A stretch of DNA of 64,000 nt, taken from Haloarcula rubripromontorii. GTDB taxonomy: Archaea; Halobacteriota; Halobacteria; Halobacteriales; Haloarculaceae. A program made the translations under genes and the position numbers. Below are positions 46,247 through 54,461 of this stretch, piece after piece (positions within the stretch are counted from its first letter, which is position 1; every line of letters begins with the position of its first letter). A model generated the notes under the pieces. It had not been told where the DNA came from, did not search any database, and saw nothing but the letters and a program-made list of their open reading frames with translations. Location: the NCBI RefSeq assembly GCF_001280425.1, contig NZ_LIUF01000010.1:1-64000 (forward strand), written 5' to 3'.

Positions 46247-48205
46247 CTACCCTGACACCTCGAAAGTACGGCAGTACTGGACCGCCCCATTATTATAAAC
46301 TACAGCCGAATCGGACGGACAGACGAGTTCTCTGTCAAGTTGTACTTTTTTGAACTGACCGTTAGCAGTGATGATTGGCGACCCAGTGGACTGATAGCGC
46401 CGGTACACCCGGTCTCTGCTCTCAAAGCCACCGCTATCGGTGTCGTACTCTAACGTCCGGGACGACTGGTTTTGCCAGAGTGGAAACACCATCCGGTAGG
46501 GGTGATCGGTCACGACTGTACTCTGATCCTGTGGCCGGAGCGTTGAGATTGATTCCACAGCGGCCAGCTCAGATTCCGTGTGTGAGTACCGCGGGTATGC
46601 TTCCTCAAAGGCAGGGTTCTCAAGCGTCGCTTTACGTGAGACGAAAACTGACCCGGGGAACACAAATGCGAGAATCAGCATACAGGCGAGGACAGTACGG
46701 GTCCCAAACTGTCGCGTGACGTATCGCAGGCCAAATACGCCAACAATTGCCATCAGGATATAGAGGAACGCGAACCATCGATCCGGAATAAAGACGTTGA
46801 CGCCAAACAACGGGAGTCCCAGCGTGAATACAAGCATAATCCCCGCGCCGACAACAAATATCGCGGAGAGCTGGGTAAGACGGTGTCGCTGAAGCAACAC
46901 CAGTAGTCCCAGCACTAGCAGACACAGCAGGATCGAGAACCCCATTGCGTCAACGAGAGTCACCGCAGTGGGGACATCTCGTACGATTGAGGCAGGCAGT
47001 TCTTCACTGGCGGCGTTACTGCTGCGCAGGTTGAGGAAGCCGGCACCCGAGAGGTCGCTGCTGAGCAGTACAATCATTCGGCCGATGAATGATTGGTCAC
47101 CATAGGGCGTAACCGACCAGAACCCCATTGCCAGTCCCGTCGTTGTACCGAATAGTCCAATCGTGTTTACCGTCGGCATCTCCGAGGGAACGCGGTCCGC
47201 GACGCCACTGAAATAGTCCGTATAATCTGTGATAAGCTTGGCGACGACACCGGCACCAAGCAGTGTAAGCACGATGAACGTCGACACCTGATGGATCAGC
47301 ACAACCGACAGACAGCAGTACAGTGTAAGCACATACAGCGGGCGCCGGGTATCAGTGTAGAATAACTTCGTTAGTCCGAATAGGACAGCGGCGAAATAGA
47401 CGAGCCCAAGACTGTTCGGGATAACGTCGATACTCCAGCGCAACATATAATCGCTCATCGTGAACAACGCTGCAGCGAGAAGCGAGCCCCGTACTGCTAG
47501 CATATACCGGGCTGTGCTATATACTAATAGCGGCGTCATCGGAATGACGAGTGCGACGCTCGCGAACATGGCTGTCCGGAGGCTGGATCCGAACAACGCC
47601 GCTCCGCTGACGACAAGTATGTGATACACCGGTGCCACCGAGTACTTTGACTCTGAGATAGCGGCGGTTGTTCCGGCGGACTGTATATCCGCGATGAACT
47701 GGGTTATGTGAACCCATGTGTCAACGCCAATGAATCCAGGGGTGGTCAGCAGGGCAGTGTACTGGATCACAAGCAGGAGCCCGAGCAGTTCTGTCAGCAC
47801 GACACGGGGCCGCAATGCTGATGTCTCAGCGAAAACAATCTGCGCAATGATTGCCGTGCCAATGACACCGCTCACGAGATGGAACTGAATCGTCCGGCCG
47901 TTCTGGAGAGCCCCAAGCAACGCTAGGGCTCCAATTCCAACGATGACAGCCGTCTCTACGACCCGTACCGCGTTCTTGTTCACGAACGCTGTCTTGTGCG
48001 TGCGTGCTTCGTCTGTTCGTAACCACCCCGCCAGATATGTCAGGCCGGCAACTCCACCGCATAACGGGACTATGAGAACAAATATCTCTGTGGTGAACAG
48101 CACCAGTGGTGCGAGCAGTACTGTGGCAACGATTCCGATACAGGCGATAACAACGTCTCTTGGAACGGACTTGCGACTGATTTTCGGGACCGACGGTAGA
48201 TTCAT
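46247..48205 (-). CDS. Large polytopic membrane protein, glycan locus
   Basis: 652 residues, about 14-16 membrane helices with a C-terminal extracytoplasmic domain from about residue 520. Loops with FIGVDTWVHITQFIADIQSA and ALFGSSLRTAMFASVALVIP resemble GT-C-fold membrane transferases or polymerases. No sure family or catalytic residues. Given the missing polymerase or transfer enzyme in this island, a GT-C-type transferase or a Wzy-like polymerase is a plausible role, but it is inference. It is co-directional with the DUF1616 gene. Confidence 0.75.
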   Translation of the reverse strand: MNLPSVPKISRKSVPRDVVIACIGIVATVLLAPLVLFTTEIFVLIVPLCGGVAGLTYLAGWLRTDEARTHKTAFVNKNAVRVVETAVIVGIGALALLGALQNGRTIQFHLVSGVIGTAIIAQIVFAETSALRPRVVLTELLGLLLVIQYTALLTTPGFIGVDTWVHITQFIADIQSAGTTAAISESKYSVAPVYHILVVSGAALFGSSLRTAMFASVALVIPMTPLLVYSTARYMLAVRGSLLAAALFTMSDYMLRWSIDVIPNSLGLVYFAAVLFGLTKLFYTDTRRPLYVLTLYCCLSVVLIHQVSTFIVLTLLGAGVVAKLITDYTDYFSGVADRVPSEMPTVNTIGLFGTTTGLAMGFWSVTPYGDQSFIGRMIVLLSSDLSGAGFLNLRSSNAASEELPASIVRDVPTAVTLVDAMGFSILLCLLVLGLLVLLQRHRLTQLSAIFVVGAGIMLVFTLGLPLFGVNVFIPDRWFAFLYILMAIVGVFGLRYVTRQFGTRTVLACMLILAFVFPGSVFVSRKATLENPAFEEAYPRYSHTESELAAVESISTLRPQDQSTVVTDHPYRMVFPLWQNQSSRTLEYDTDSGGFESRDRVYRRYQSTGSPIITANGQFKKVQLDRELVCPSDSAVVYNNGAVQYCRTFEVSG

Positions 48206-48465
48206 GTTTGGCCGTCAGCTGTCCTCCACCAGATCATGATCTCTCCTTGCGCGATACGATACTTTGTTAACAAGATCTTTCGGCGTAATGAGCCTGAAAG
48301 CGGCTGCTTTCTGTAAATGAGTGTGTGGTAATGCCACAGTCCACAGACGTGCTGGGCAAAGTCGGTTCTATTCGCTAGTCAGACATTTCTGAATGTGTTG
48401 TACACTCCCTAAATTACGCTGTACGAAGTACAAATTTGGTAATGTTGCATTATCAAAAACATAGC
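48206..48465. other. Intergenic stretch upstream of the large membrane gene
   Basis: About 260 bp without a gene; it holds the presumed promoter of the 48205 gene and AT-rich DNA that continues into the IS6-type relic. Confidence 0.4.
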
Positions 48466-48960
48466 AGGTTGAGCGGGCGTCTCCACGCGGCGGGGCTGCC
48501 GATTAGGGAGACGGCCGCAATCTTAGACCTGCTGGGTATCGATAGCTCTCACAGTGCGATCTGGAATTGGGACCACACTCTCTCTGAGGCATAGAGCGAT
48601 CAGCCGATGACGTCGCTTGTCGCGGATCGCAGTCAATGAGGAACAATCTATATTGACTGAAATATGGCTGTACGTCGGTATTGACACCGAATCAAAGCTG
48701 CTGCTCAAAGTTGATGTATTCAGGCGCCACGGGACTGACCCCGCGCGGTGTTCCTGCATCGATTCACCGAGAAACACGATGTCGCCAATACGCTGTTTCT
48801 CATCAATGCTGGCGGCTATTTGACTCCGTTTACTCGCCACAAATTTAGCGGTCGGCTCGACTGTCAAATTCGGGATCACATCGGAAAGTGGTTCGAGGCC
48901 GTTACGGTCCGGATCGACCGCTTTCAAATGGCAGTCAATCCAGCGCTAAACAGTAGTTAA
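48466..48960 (+). pseudogene. IS6-type transposase relic
   Basis: Reading through several stops and frame changes gives RETAAILDLLGIDSSHSAIW, then WLYVGIDTESKLLLKVDVFR with RRHGTD, FLHRFTEKHDVANTLFLINA and IGKWFEAVTVRIDRFQ, which follow the order of IS6-family DDE transposases (YxxIDxxxK, FLHRxTEKHD, EKWFxxxxxRIDRF). At least two stops (TAG after about 40 codons and TGA near 48657) and a shift make it inactive. It lies next to the truncated methylase copy at the end of the polysaccharide island. Confidence 0.78.
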
Positions 48961-48966
48961 AACGGT

Positions 48967-49266
48967 TCAGACGCCACTACAACCACGAATAACCGATCCA
49001 ACCGCTCGATAGATGAACGCCAACTGAGGAGGTCCAGAACTAGATATCTCTTCGAAGTCGACCGACTGCTGCCCGTCGGAGTGGTCCATATTGCCGCGCT
49101 CGGGATAGTCGTCGACGATTTCCAAGTACGGATCGTCACGGCGCTGGAGTGCGAACAACATGAGGTTGACCCAGTCCCGGAAAACCGTGTGTGCGCTGTG
49201 CCCGCGCTGGCGAATCTGTGCAAGCGTTTCAATGATTTCGTCAACGTCGATCTGTGGCGAAGCCAT
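48967..49266 (-). pseudogene. DNA methylase 5' end, truncated duplicate
   Basis: The first about 70 residues (MASPQIDVDEIIETLAQIRQ ... DHSDGQQSVDFEE) repeat the N-terminus of the methylase at 27534 with a few substitutions. The frame then runs into unrelated sequence and stops at 48967. No SAM-binding motif is present. The leader hairpin is also duplicated. Together with 26711-27534 it flanks the polysaccharide island. Confidence 0.8.
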
Positions 49267-49320
49267 GCTCTCTCAGCTACCAGAGAGGCACAAAATCCGG
49301 CCACCTGACGGATAGAAGTC
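49058..49320 (-). repeat. About 260-bp direct repeat, copy 2 (methylase 5' end)
   Basis: Same orientation as 27326-27588. The two copies are 21.7 kb apart and border the glycan island, so recombination between them could delete or loop out the island. Confidence 0.8.
49268..49287 (-). promoter_or_regulatory. Leader hairpin, proximal type (methylase duplicate)
   Basis: CTCTCT/AGAGAG stem with TTTTGTGCC in front in gene orientation; copied with the methylase start. Confidence 0.65.
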
Positions 49321-49323
49321 TGG

Positions 49324-49596
49324 TCAGGCGGTGTACTGGCGTTCCCAGTCGAGTCGGGCTTGAAGCTCTCGATGCCAACGATTGGTGACCAAATAAGTAT
49401 TCGTGCGTCCGTCTTTCTTCCCTTTCTCGACGAGACCTTTCTTCATGAGTGTATTCAGATTCGGGTACAGTTGACCGTAGTTGACCTTCTCCCTGTAGTA
49501 CTCTTCAATTTCGTCTTTAATCGCGACACCGGCCGGTTCGGATTGCCCAGCAACCACGAACAATAAGTCTCGTTGAAATCCTGTTAGGTCGTACAT
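49324..49596 (-). CDS. PadR-family transcriptional regulator
   Basis: 90 residues: MYDLTGFQRDLLFVVAGQSE, EIEEYYREKVNYGQLYPNLN, TLMKKGLVEKGKKDGRTNTY, the standard PadR winged helix without the long C-terminal domain. It probably binds as a dimer and represses nearby genes or itself. Haloarchaeal plasmids often carry such regulators. No operator was identified; the leader family hairpin is not present before it. Confidence 0.88.
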   Translation of the reverse strand: MYDLTGFQRDLLFVVAGQSEPAGVAIKDEIEEYYREKVNYGQLYPNLNTLMKKGLVEKGKKDGRTNTYLVTNRWHRELQARLDWERQYTA

Positions 49597-49649
49597 ATTC
49601 GCGGTTTCAATATGAGTTATATGATTAGATTGTCAGGAAATCGCCGCTT

Positions 49650-50090
49650 TCACTCCACGCCATACAGGTCTTCGACGGCTCGTCGATAGTGATCCTGACT
49701 GGAGTCTGGAACGGGGTCAGCCTCATCCGGGTGCTTCGCGATGATGCTAGCGAACTGCTTGGGAGGCCTCCAACTACCGTCAATTTCGCGAGCTTCGGAC
49801 TCTTCGACGACTGCGTGCTCACCGTCAACGGTGACGTACAGCACGCGGATTCCCGGCTTCTCACTCAGCGGCCCCCTGAGCAACTTCCCAGTCCGTGTAT
49901 TGACCAGCCACTCGAGTAAGAGTCCAGCCCGGCACTCAATTGCATACAGTTGCACCTCATCCTCTTTGGGAGATTCTGTGCGACCGTTGTCGGCCCACAA
50001 CTGGGGCAGCGACCGATTGTCAGTCTCGTCTTTCCAGCGCCATTTCAACTTTTTCGGACCAGTGTCACCACGTCGATATTTGCTGCTCAT
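49650..50090 (-). CDS. Haloarchaeal hypothetical protein, hydrophilic
   Basis: 146 residues with conserved-looking aromatic motifs (LKWRWKDETDNRSLPQLWAD near residue 15) and a helix-rich C-terminus (FASIIAKHPDEADPVPDSSQ). No known domain seen. It has a leader hairpin of the repeated family directly upstream of its ATG at 50090, which supports it as a real, regulated gene of the plasmid-type set. Confidence 0.65.
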   Translation of the reverse strand: MSSKYRRGDTGPKKLKWRWKDETDNRSLPQLWADNGRTESPKEDEVQLYAIECRAGLLLEWLVNTRTGKLLRGPLSEKPGIRVLYVTVDGEHAVVEESEAREIDGSWRPPKQFASIIAKHPDEADPVPDSSQDHYRRAVEDLYGVE

Positions 50091-50097
50091 AATTGGA

Positions 50098-50117
50098 TTC
50101 TCTCAGCCATCGGAGAA
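50098..50117 (-). promoter_or_regulatory. Leader hairpin, proximal type (gene 49650-50090)
   Basis: TTCTC/GAGAA stem, loop/3' arm with GGCTGAG, followed upstream in gene orientation by TTTTGTGC. The stem differs from other copies but pairs fully. Confidence 0.55.
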
Positions 50118-50196
50118 GCACAAAATCTACTGCTGATCACCTCTAGGGCAACTTTTTTGCTGTTTGAGTGTATACGTGTTAGTACGAGGACTCATC

Positions 50197-50568
50197 ATGA
50201 AAACAGCCGAGTCCCCCACCACGACAAGCGAATGTTCGCTCCCAGATCAGCGGGTTTCCCGCCAGCCCAGCGGCACCCGCAATCTTGACTTCCGGCAGAT
50301 CCGAGATGAGCGGTCAGCAACGTGGAACGCTGCCCTCGATGCCACTGTCGAGGTCACGAAGGGCGGCCGTCCAGACCTGTTCCTCGTCTCCGTCGACGAC
50401 GACTGTCCTGCGAACTGCTCGCTGGCCGAGCATCCCAACGGGACCCACGCCGGCTGGTGCAGCTGTGAAGTCTTCCAGGCGACGACTGTCTGCCCACATC
50501 TCTGTGTTCTTCGCCAGTACGCTGCTCTCAACAAACTTGACCTGCCAGAACGAACGAGCGATAGTTAG
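50197..50568 (+). CDS. SWIM zinc-finger protein
   Basis: 123 residues from the ATG at 50197. The C-terminal half carries a SWIM motif, CSCEVFQATTVCPHLCVLRQ (CxCx8CxH). SWIM domains bind DNA or protein. The 3' end overlaps the stop of the inactive toxin gene (50565) on the other strand by a few bases. Confidence 0.75.
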   Translation: MKTAESPTTTSECSLPDQRVSRQPSGTRNLDFRQIRDERSATWNAALDATVEVTKGGRPDLFLVSVDDDCPANCSLAEHPNGTHAGWCSCEVFQATTVCPHLCVLRQYAALNKLDLPERTSDS

Positions 50569-50852
50569 TCGTCGTCAGCCGTGTACGCACCGCTTCGGTG
50601 TTCGATCCTGTGGACTTCAAGTACCGAAGCATCGTGTGCAAGCACACACGCAAGACGGTACGTTCCAACTCGGAGTTTCCAGAACGGCCCGCCAGTCAGC
50701 GGTTCTAAGAAATCCTTTGGTTCCCGCCATGCTGAGTCAACAACCTCGTCTAATTTCGAAACGATTCGATCCTGAACGTGCGTATCGAGATCACCAAACT
50801 GCTCAGTCGCACGCTCAGTGAACTTCCACGTTCACTCAGCGTCACTCGTCAT
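50565..50852 (-). pseudogene. RelE/ParE-type toxin, disrupted by a nonsense codon
   Basis: The expected ATG at 50852 overlaps the end of the antitoxin gene. It reads MTSDAE then TGA (50834-50832), then an intact toxin-like frame: TWKFTERATEQFGDLDTHVQ, KLDEVVDSAWREPKDFLEPL, GGPFWKLRVGTYRLACVLAH to the TAA at 50565. The TGA most simply derives from a Trp codon (EWTWxF is common here). No alternative start gives a full fold. The toxin should be inactive unless the codon is read through. Confidence 0.75.
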
Positions 50853-51138
50853 TACCGTCTTGGTCCATCATTGCACGGACTTCCTCACGTGAAACCAATT
50901 CAGCATTACCCGCCCGAAGATCATGCTCGCTGGCGGCAATCTGTTTCCACCCACTCCGACTAAATGCGGGATGTTTCACTGCATCCCGAGCGACATGGCG
51001 AAGGAATTCACTCCGTGAATTGAACCCCTCTTCTTGCCATGTTGCATCGATGTCTTCAAGAAACGATCTGCTCAATCGGAGGTTAATCTGTACCATCTCT
51101 GGGCCACCGTTTCCAGTATCGCTGTCTGCATCAGACAT
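50842..51138 (-). CDS. CopG/ribbon-helix-helix antitoxin
   Basis: 98 residues from the ATG at 51138 (MSDADSDTGNGGPEMVQINL). VQINLRLSRSFLEDIDATWQ and GFNSRSEFLRHVARDAVKHP form the ribbon-helix-helix; the tail is charged and would bind the toxin. Its last codons overlap the start of the broken RelE/ParE toxin, the classic toxin-antitoxin order. With the toxin mutated it may act only as an autoregulator. Confidence 0.85.
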   Translation of the reverse strand: MSDADSDTGNGGPEMVQINLRLSRSFLEDIDATWQEEGFNSRSEFLRHVARDAVKHPAFSRSGWKQIAASEHDLRAGNAELVSREEVRAMMDQDGNDE

Positions 51139-51223
51139 ATACAAATACTATACGCTGGTATAGTATAATTCTTCACCTATTCTGAGACGTACGGCTGCGC
51201 TGTCGAGTAGTGGTATCGTCTCA

Positions 51224-51610
51224 TCAGCCGCTCTCAAACTCGACACCAGCCAGCGGTCGCACGTCGACGCGCCCGACCCGATCGTGATCGAGACACTGGC
51301 ACAGTCGTTCTCGAACCGTCGCCTGCGAACACGGTTCGATACCAACGCCCAATCGTGGATCGTTTCGAATCTGGACATACGCAGCGTCGACGTCCAGCGT
51401 CGTGTGCTCGACCCGACACCAGATCGTCTTCGCTCCAGTTTGGTCTAGATCAGTCACGTACCGAGCAGCCACGGCCTCGTGGCGAAGTTCGACGAGGACC
51501 TGTTCAACGAACGACGCGACCTTAGCTGGCGACCGGAGCGCTGGCGGTGAGGCAAAAACGGTCCCAGAGTCGTGCTGTGCGACTGTCTTAGGAGTCCTGG
51601 TAACTGACAT
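51224..51610 (-). CDS. Haloarchaeal hypothetical protein
   Basis: 128 residues from the ATG at 51610 (MSVTRTPKTVAQHDSGTVFA). Includes FVEQVLVELRHEAVAARYVT and GIEPCSQATVRERLCQCLDH. No family recognised. Downstream of the TFB gene on the same strand with a distal-type leader hairpin in between, so it is likely part of the same regulated set. Confidence 0.6.
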   Translation of the reverse strand: MSVTRTPKTVAQHDSGTVFASPPALRSPAKVASFVEQVLVELRHEAVAARYVTDLDQTGAKTIWCRVEHTTLDVDAAYVQIRNDPRLGVGIEPCSQATVRERLCQCLDHDRVGRVDVRPLAGVEFESG

Positions 51611-51639
51611 GGATCTTCTCAGGACGCGCTTGCTGGCCC

Positions 51640-51659
51640 GTCCTGCACCCGACTGGGAC
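51640..51659 (-). promoter_or_regulatory. Leader hairpin, distal type (gene 51224-51610)
   Basis: GTCC/GGAC stem, loop with CGGGTGCAGG in gene orientation, TTTGTGTG in front. It is 30 nt before the ATG and overlaps the 3' end region of the TFB gene. Confidence 0.45.
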
Positions 51660-51684
51660 ACACAAACCAATCCGTCGCGACCGC

Positions 51685-52584
51685 TCACTCAACAATATTC
51701 TCCTCGATCTGCTGGTACCACCGTCGGGTCGTCGTGATATCGAGGTCCGCCATCTCACTGATGGTCGCCTGTGTCAACCGGAGATCTGACTCCTGACCAG
51801 CGACATAAGGCGCACCCGCTGCGACACCGTCTGGTCGCCCGTTGATGTCCGTTGATCTGGTCGCCTCCTCAGCCAGTGCCAGCGCCCGCTGGCGACTCTT
51901 CGGAGTAACATCCAGCGGAAGGTCCGAACAGATCCTCGCCACCCAGTCCACCGGCAGCGAAACCGGGATTGGCAGTTCGAGCTCGGTCAAGAAGGTCCGG
52001 TAACAGGTCCAGATATGCGACGTGGAACACCGGGCAACGTCGGCGACCGTCTCCATCCTGACGAGGCCATTGCATCGACAGGCGGCGTACACGGCGGCCG
52101 CTGCACCGCCCTCAATCGACCGCCCGATAAGCAGGTCTGCCTTCTGCGCTTCCCGAAAGAACGTCGATGCCTGCTCTTTGACCGCTTTGCTCTCAGACAG
52201 CGCACTTCCAATCCGTCGGATTTCTCCAAGTCCATGTGCGAGGTTCCGGTCGCGCTTGCTGTCGAACTTCGACCGACCGTGGAGTCGCCGCTGACGAGCA
52301 AGCCGTCGACGCCGTCTCGACGAGATATCTGAACCCTCAGCCGACCCGATATCTGTTGACAGTCCCTGATCGTGGAGTGTCACCGTTCGGGGAGCCCCTG
52401 TCCGCTTTTGTTCCTCCCGATTGTACGCTCGCCACTCGGGACCTCGGTCAACCTGATCCTCTTCAACTACTAGGCCACAGTCTGTGCAATGCGTCTCCCG
52501 TCCACTGCTGTCGAGTGTTCCGCCACACTCGGGACAAGTCTGCGTCGACCCAACCAGTTCAGTCTGGATAGTCCGTGAAGCCAT
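51685..52584 (-). CDS. tfb: Transcription initiation factor IIB (TFB)
   Basis: 299 residues from the ATG at 52584. A zinc ribbon (CPECGG and CTDCGL) is at the N-terminus, followed by the B-finger (RGPEWRAYNREEQKRTGAPR). Two cyclin-like repeats follow (ESKAVKEQASTFFREAQKAD, IGRSIEGGAAAAVYAACRCN; and LPLDVTPKSRQRALALAEEA, GQESDLRLTQATISEMADLD). TFB recruits RNA polymerase to TBP-bound promoters. Haloarchaea carry many tfb paralogues and plasmid copies may redirect transcription. A leader-family hairpin precedes it. Confidence 0.94.
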   Translation of the reverse strand: MASRTIQTELVGSTQTCPECGGTLDSSGRETHCTDCGLVVEEDQVDRGPEWRAYNREEQKRTGAPRTVTLHDQGLSTDIGSAEGSDISSRRRRRLARQRRLHGRSKFDSKRDRNLAHGLGEIRRIGSALSESKAVKEQASTFFREAQKADLLIGRSIEGGAAAAVYAACRCNGLVRMETVADVARCSTSHIWTCYRTFLTELELPIPVSLPVDWVARICSDLPLDVTPKSRQRALALAEEATRSTDINGRPDGVAAGAPYVAGQESDLRLTQATISEMADLDITTTRRWYQQIEENIVE

Positions 52585-52594
52585 TAAGAGCACA

Positions 52595-52612
52595 CCTCTC
52601 ACCCACCAGAGG
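52595..52612 (-). promoter_or_regulatory. Leader hairpin (TFB gene)
   Basis: CCTCT/AGAGG stem with GGTGGGTG loop, preceded by TTTTCTGCC in gene orientation, 10 nt before the ATG. A clear member of the family. Confidence 0.7.
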
Positions 52613-52636
52613 GGCAGAAAACACGCTACTGGGCCG

Positions 52637-53293
52637 TTACGCGTCTGGCAGCTTTCCATCCGGCCGGGGGACTCGCTCGGCGTTGATCTCGATATCGACC
52701 CGGCGGAGATGCTTGCATCGCTCAGCGACATCGGGACAACTGCACGTCTCCTCAAGCACATCCACCTCGTAGCGGCTGTCCGACGCTGAGTGAACCTCGT
52801 AGCGACCCGGCTTTGCCAGAAACGAGACGTCGATATCTTCTTGTTTCGCTCGCTTCGTACGTGGCTCGTCCTCGGAGTGGACAGCGAAGGGGTCTGTTGC
52901 CGGGGCTGTGACGCCGCCGTCAGCGACTGCTTGTCGGGGCTCGCCGTCGACGTGCATACCGAACTGGTCGTCCAGAGCGTCGTCGTTCATCCACTGTGGG
53001 ATGGGTCGCTCACCGGTCGCGAAGGCGACTCGCTTCTGGTGTTTGCATTCCTCATCGGGATTGTACTGCTTCCAATTGCACTCGCAACTGCCTGTTCTGG
53101 CGTCGATAAGGTACTCTGACCCGGACCCGGAGTTGACCAGGAAGAGGTCGTCGGCGTTTCGTGCCCGCCCAATCGAGTCCAGAACGGTCATCACTTCGGT
53201 CAGCGCCCGAACGGTACGGCTGTTCGGCGCTGCGTCCTCGATATCGCTGGCATCAATGCTCCCGGCGTCGCTACTGGATTCCGTTGTAGCCAT
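52637..53293 (-). CDS. Double SWIM zinc-finger protein
   Basis: 218 residues from the ATG at 53293. Two SWIM motifs: CECNWKQYNPDEECKHQKR (about residues 80-98) and CSCPDVAERCKHLRR near the C-terminus. The segment between them is acidic. SWIM proteins often bind DNA; the pair here may act with the TFB downstream. An N-terminal helical segment (RTVRALTEVMTVLDSIGRAR) precedes the first motif. Distal-type leader hairpin upstream. Confidence 0.8.
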   Translation of the reverse strand: MATTESSSDAGSIDASDIEDAAPNSRTVRALTEVMTVLDSIGRARNADDLFLVNSGSGSEYLIDARTGSCECNWKQYNPDEECKHQKRVAFATGERPIPQWMNDDALDDQFGMHVDGEPRQAVADGGVTAPATDPFAVHSEDEPRTKRAKQEDIDVSFLAKPGRYEVHSASDSRYEVDVLEETCSCPDVAERCKHLRRVDIEINAERVPRPDGKLPDA

Positions 53294-53324
53294 GAGTAAC
53301 AGGCGGCACGCCCTCTCTGGGACG

Positions 53325-53342
53325 CCCCTCACCCCCGTGGGG
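53325..53342 (-). promoter_or_regulatory. Leader hairpin, distal type (gene 52637-53293)
   Basis: CCCC/GGGG stem with GGGGGTGAGG in gene orientation, TTTTCTGCG in front, 31 nt before the ATG. Confidence 0.65.
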
Positions 53343-53431
53343 CGCAGAAAATTCGGGGACTAGAGTTCGTGAAGGCGAAACTCTATTTCAGACAGGAGTG
53401 GTCAGTACAAGAGACACATCAACTATATGAT

Positions 53432-54195
53432 TACTTGGTGATACCCATGTACAAAGTCAGACTGAGACGATTGAGGCTGGACAGACGGCCACAATCTCGA
53501 ATCGTCTACCGTGGGAGAGGCTACAGGAGAACTTCGACCTGATTCCGGGCGACTACGCGCTCGGTGTGCAGTTGCTTGGCGGCCCGTCGTGGGATAAGCA
53601 GACAACGACGTACGGAACGGTGCACGTCCACGAGAAGCGGGGTCCCGATACTGCCGGCGGTCGGGTCGGGCTACGGCGCTCGGAAATTATCGGGGTGTAT
53701 CCACAAGATTTCGTCGACAGACCGACCGGCGACCATATTCGAGTCTGGGAGAGCTACGCGAAGCAAGACAAGTACCGAGAGCTACCGGTCCCGAAGGGGG
53801 TCGTGACTATCGCGGAGACGTTGGCGTACCAGCAGGACGACGACGACCCGCTGCTGGATATAGCTGGGTCGACAGTGTACCGCTGGGTCCGGCGTACAGC
53901 TGATGTACTGGAAGAGGATACGGGAGACAAAGGCTGACAGTACCTCGATGTTCACGATCTCCGGCGGACATGGGGCGCGTATCTACTGGAGCAGGGTGTG
54001 ATTCTGTCGGTCGTGATGGCCGTCGGCGGCTGGGAAGACTGGGATACGTTCAGGAATCAGTACCTCGTGAGTTCAGCCCGGGAAGCGATTCCGCGGGAGC
54101 GCGGGAAAGTTGGTTTTCTTGAGGGTGGCGATGAGAGTACTGATGTAGTGCATCCCGGTACGATGCCAGCGACATCGCACCATACAGTAGATTGA
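53432..54195 (+). pseudogene. Tyrosine integrase relic fused to an unrelated gene tail
   Basis: 53432-53650 encodes a different protein's end (LPWERLQENFDLIPGDYALG and VQLLGGPSWDKQTTTYGTVH). In frame it then changes to an integrase: VGLRRSEIIGVYPQDF (catalytic Arg), HDLRRTWGAYLLEQG (HxxR) and the WEDWDTFRNQYL end with Tyr. A TGA (53935-53937) interrupts it where a Trp is expected. No N-terminal domain. It is a recombinant remnant of two genes. Confidence 0.7.
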
Positions 54196-54228
54196 CTTGC
54201 TGATTTGCCGAAAAAGATACTAACCCAC

Positions 54229-54243
54229 GTATACAACGTATAC
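54229..54243 (+). promoter_or_regulatory. Palindromic operator before vapBC
   Basis: GTATACAACGTATAC: two GTATAC half-sites, 3-nt spacer, ending 2 nt before the vapB ATG. Probably an autoregulatory site for the VapBC complex. Confidence 0.65.
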
Positions 54244-54245
54244 AC

Positions 54246-54461
54246 ATGAGCACAATACGAGTCTCTGACGACGTGAAGGAACGGCTGCGTGATCTGAAAC
54301 GGGACGACGAGAGTTTCAACGACCTGCTGGACCGGCTTAGTCGGAGCGAGAAGGATGTCGAAGCCATCGCTAAATCGCTACCACCTGTTGACGACGAGGA
54401 CATTCAGCAGATGGACGAAGCCCGCGAACGGCTGAACGAGTCGCTGGAGGAACGCCGGTAG
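54246..54461 (+). CDS. vapB: VapB-type antitoxin
   Basis: 71 residues. MSTIRVSDDVKERLRDLKRD with SFNDLLDRLSRSEKDVEAIA forms the short DNA-binding and helical arm of haloarchaeal VapB antitoxins. The stop is immediately followed by the toxin start (54462). A palindrome at 54229-54243 lies in front. Confidence 0.87.
   Translation: MSTIRVSDDVKERLRDLKRDDESFNDLLDRLSRSEKDVEAIAKSLPPVDDEDIQQMDEARERLNESLEERR

Noticed and set aside
17824-53937. Reassigned stop codons, because three genes have stops where Trp is expected
   Set aside because: All three occur in decaying mobile genes, one is TAG and two are TGA, while intact neighbours use normal stops. Ordinary nonsense mutations explain them.
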